From Aspidapion aeneum (lineage: Eukaryota > Arthropoda > Insecta > Coleoptera > Brentidae): a stretch of DNA of 64,000 nt. A program made the position numbers and the translations under genes. The DNA lies in the NCBI GenBank assembly GCA_963576565.1, contig OY755039.1, positions 134,002,095 to 134,066,094 of the forward strand. Reading direction: 5' to 3'. Below, in pieces: positions 61,416 to 64,000 of the stretch. Under the pieces are notes generated by a model. The model did no database searches, was not told the DNA's origin, and worked only from the letters and a program-made list of their open reading frames with translations. The stretch's first letter is position 1. Each line of letters opens with the position of its first letter.

Positions 61416-61799
61416 ATATAATAAGTATAAAAGTCTTGAATAAATATTTATTTTTAAGAAAAATAAGCTAAAAATTATAGCACGCCACTGGATAAAGAAA
61501 GATAGCGCTAATTGAAGCCATCTCTTTTGTGCCTTATTTTATTCTGACCGGACACTACTACTCCAATTCGAACAGGAATCATGTAATATAAGATTAATCA
61601 TTTAAAGACCATGCCTATTTAAAGTATGTGGTAAAACTTGTTTTCTTATTTTAATGTAATTGATTAAAATGGAAAAGCTTTTCCCAGAGCATGGGCATAA
61701 GCTGATATTATTATCGAACCATATTTTGCGTATAGTTAATAAAACAGGATTGTCTGTTAGTTTGTCTCTGTATATCTATTTTTTTCCGGTTTGGTTTGG

Positions 61800-61970
61800 T
61801 TCGGTTCGGGTTGGTTGTTATGCGCTCTTTTCGCGCTAAGCTATTTTGTCCTGCGCTATTTTGGACTGCGCTGTTTTGTGCTGCGCTATTTTGTCCTGTG
61901 CAATATTGTCCCACGCTATTTTGTCCTTGCTCTTTTGTCCTGTGCTATTTTGTACCAGAGTCGAATTCTA
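61800..61970. repeat. Short tandem repeat, TGCGCTATTTTGTCC
   Basis: About nine diverged copies of a 15-17-bp unit. The open frames on both strands through this region are artefacts. The unit resembles the GGGACAATTCGC words of the foldback family read on the other strand, but only weakly. Confidence 0.85.
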
Positions 61971-63295
61971 TGTTATAGATTGCTTTGACAATGTCTGCCA
62001 CCTTCATATTTTTTAAATATTTTTACGGTGATATTTTTCATACATCTGCTAAAAAAAAGAAAACATAATTTATCACATTCAAAATTAGGTGGCACGTTTA
62101 TTTCAATTATTTTCAAAGTTGCTAGGGCCAATAGCAACATTATAAACGACCCACTGTACTACGTTCAGAACACTTAGGAAATTACCGTTTTCGGAAAGGC
62201 TTAAATGGTAATGGTCAGGAAAATATTTTGACTTTGCATCAGATATGCAGACATTAGTGGCTCTAAATGTATTAAACTCGGATCCTCCTCGAAACATCGT
62301 AACAATTAATTTTTAACTTTACGCGTATAAAAAAAAATTCTCATAAATTTATAGAGCCTTTTGTCCTTTTGAAAAAGCTTAACAAAAATTTTGTCTGTGT
62401 ATTTGTAGGCACAAATGGCTCGTCTTATTACACAACAATTGAGCAAAATATATACTAGATAATTTTTTAAATTGCTTCGAATAACCCATTTTCACCTACT
62501 TGGCCAAAATTGATCATATTCGCCATATCTAAAAACTTTTATCTAAACTATCGTTTGTTTAATTGTTGTGTCTGTGTGTGTGTTTTTACGAGAACAATAA
62601 TTTTTACCCCTTTTTCGAATATAATTTGTGCCTGCCAAAAATTATGCAAAAAAAAAGGCTTTTTTAGCTTTATATAAACGTAAACTACATAAAATTTTAT
62701 CAAAATATCGCCAAAATATGTGAACTGAGAAAGATTGGAGTTTTCGTTAGTTCTTTGATAGAACCTATTTAACGCAGTGGGCTGTATTAGCTACACCTCG
62801 TCACTGGAAAGATAAAAGTCGCAGGTACTGAATGCAAATGTAAAGTTTAAAAAGTTAGTGTAACTCTGGGCGTTAAAAATAAGAATTGCTGAAAACCTAA
62901 GGTTTTTAATAATGGCATTACAACAATTTCATTCAGCTAATATTTTCCAATTTCTAAATGAAATCGTGTAATAAATTATTATAAATATTGCTATAAAATA
63001 TTAATTAATGTCTAAGACAAAATATTATTCAACAATATTTGTTTAAAGACGCATCCCCTAATATTTCTGGAAATACATTTTTACTATTTTAAACAAATTG
63101 TAAAGTAATTTACTACATTTTGGTAGAAAACCTACTGCTAAATTTTAGCAAAAACTAATAATTTATGTCAACGTCGCGTCGCGTCATTGTGGTCTCGTTG
63201 GAGATGTAGTTTAATTCTAAGCTGTTCTTATCTATTTTTTGAGAATTATGTAATATGGTAATATTCTTTTGTTCACGTAATGAGAATTGAAATAT

Positions 63296-63440
63296 CGGGA
63301 TAGGGCAAATTGCCCCCCGTCTACCGAAGCTAAAATTTTTTTAGATATTTTCCACATATTTGATATGGCTTTATGGGGTCTTGGGCCCCCCCAAAACTGT
63401 CTTGGGCCCACCTCTAAACGTTTTTCTATATACGCCACTG
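63296..63440 (-). mobile_element. G/C-run MITE, left end decayed
   Basis: The core phrases ATTTTCCACATATTTGATAT and ATGGGGTCTTGGGCCC and the right end TATATACGCCACTG identify the family. The left end is lost, so no target duplication can be read. Confidence 0.75.
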
Positions 63441-63577
63441 GCACATTGCATCCCAAAAAAGATTAGTGGCAAATTCCATTCCAAGTAAAAAAAAATGGCT
63501 CTGCTATTTTCGATGGTCAGTTATAAGAAATGAGGAAAAGTTTCTTACTTATCAATTTTATTTTAGTAAAATAATAC

Positions 63578-63764
63578 AGTCGAACCTCTATAACTCGAAC
63601 CTGAAGGGACAACCAAAACAGTTCGAGTTATGGAGAGTTCGAGTTATAGAAACTCGAGTTACATAGGTTAAAATACATGTAAAAAGTGCAGGGACCGCTT
63701 AAAAGGTTCCAGTTATAGAGGGGTTCGAGTTATAGAGGTTCGAGTTAGAGAGGTTCGACTGGAT
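63578..63764. mobile_element. Tigger/pogo-type MITE
   Basis: CAGTCGAACCTCTATAACTC at the left and GAGTTAGAGAGGTTCGACTG at the right are inverted ends preceded by TA. Internal copies of GTTCGAGTTAT recur five or more times. Confidence 0.82.
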
Positions 63765-64000
63765 ATCAAATACTTGATAACAGATAATATTTGGTTTGGT
63801 TTGGTGAGATGATTGGGTTTGGTTTGCTTCGGATTCGACCGTTGGATAGGGTAAGAGAGATGCACCAAACCAAATAACTATTCGTAAAATTTAGGTGAGA
63901 TAACGTATATGAATATTGATGAAAGTAAGTATGCCTACAAGCATGTTATCAGAATGGAATGAATGATCAGTTATCAGTTGTTTTCTTTTTAGTAAATAAT

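Larger units (their letters stand above)
58555..61560. mobile_element. Outer inverted pair enclosing a nested cluster
   Basis: CAGAATAAAATGAGGCGCAA followed by AAGAGATAGCT at 58562 is mirrored by AAGCCATCTCTTTTGTGCCT and TATTTTATTCTGAC at about 61513-61546. The ~3 kb between contains the foldback at 58651 and the inverted-repeat element at 60465. I read this as an older element opened by later insertions. Confidence 0.6.
58321..64000 (+). other. dac intron, 5' part (downstream end outside window)
   Basis: The intron begins with the GTACAA donor. It is dominated by a nested group of inverted-repeat elements (58.55-61.56 kb), then a short tandem repeat at 61.8 kb and two MITEs near the end. 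About 62.0-63.28 kb shows no element that I recognise, and no further dac exon is evident. Confidence 0.8.

Noticed and set aside
61711..61988. Open frames with QNSAVQNSA or CAALFC repeats
   Set aside because: Artefacts of the TGCGCTATTTTGTCC tandem repeat.

Overview
The window is a stretch of insect nuclear genome, most likely from a repeat-rich beetle; the order is a guess and only 'insect' is firm. It lies inside one gene, dachshund (dac), read on the + strand. Three short coding exons at 31401-31477, 43205-43423 and 58093-58320 are flanked by polypyrimidine-AG acceptors and GT donors. They join in one continuous frame through phase-1 introns. The last exon encodes the start of the conserved C-terminal Dachshund domain (Dachbox-C/DD2, Ski-related coiled coil). 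The Dachbox-N/DD1 exons and the end of the gene lie outside the window. Dachshund is a nuclear co-repressor of the retinal-determination and leg-patterning networks.

The rest is intron: more than 31.4 kb upstream, 11.7 kb, 14.7 kb, and more than 5.6 kb downstream. These introns hold many broken mobile elements. Non-LTR retrotransposon remnants lie at 4.74-6.06 kb and 29.82-31.01 kb (+ strand, same family), and at 8.14-8.75 kb (jockey-like) and 9.34-10.28 kb (both - strand). DNA-transposon coding remnants are a Tigger/pogo helix-turn-helix fragment (22.1 kb), a PIF/Harbinger transposase N-terminus (36.65-37.07 kb) and a hAT transposase C-terminus (51.8-52.2 kb).

Most of the remaining recognisable sequence is non-autonomous elements with inverted ends, many with readable target-site duplications. 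They include a 1.14-kb foldback with a 10-bp duplication (18.18-19.32 kb), three copies of a ~600-bp family with 7-bp duplications (11.8, 19.8, 23.0 kb), a G/C-run MITE family with 8-bp duplications (1.3, 29.0, 31.5, 23.7 kb and others), two Tigger-type MITEs, and foldbacks at 44.4-45.5 and 58.65-60.07 kb. There are also microsatellite-bearing repeats with a conserved terminal hairpin (35, 41, 46 kb). Several are nested.

There is no CRISPR, operon, tRNA or rRNA, and I see no second intact gene. The observations most worth following are two CtBP-type motifs in the dac exons, the 7-bp-TSD family, the foldback with modular arms, the hairpin/microsatellite family, the perfect palindromes at 36.4 kb, and a possible small spliced pseudogene at 48.7-49.0 kb.
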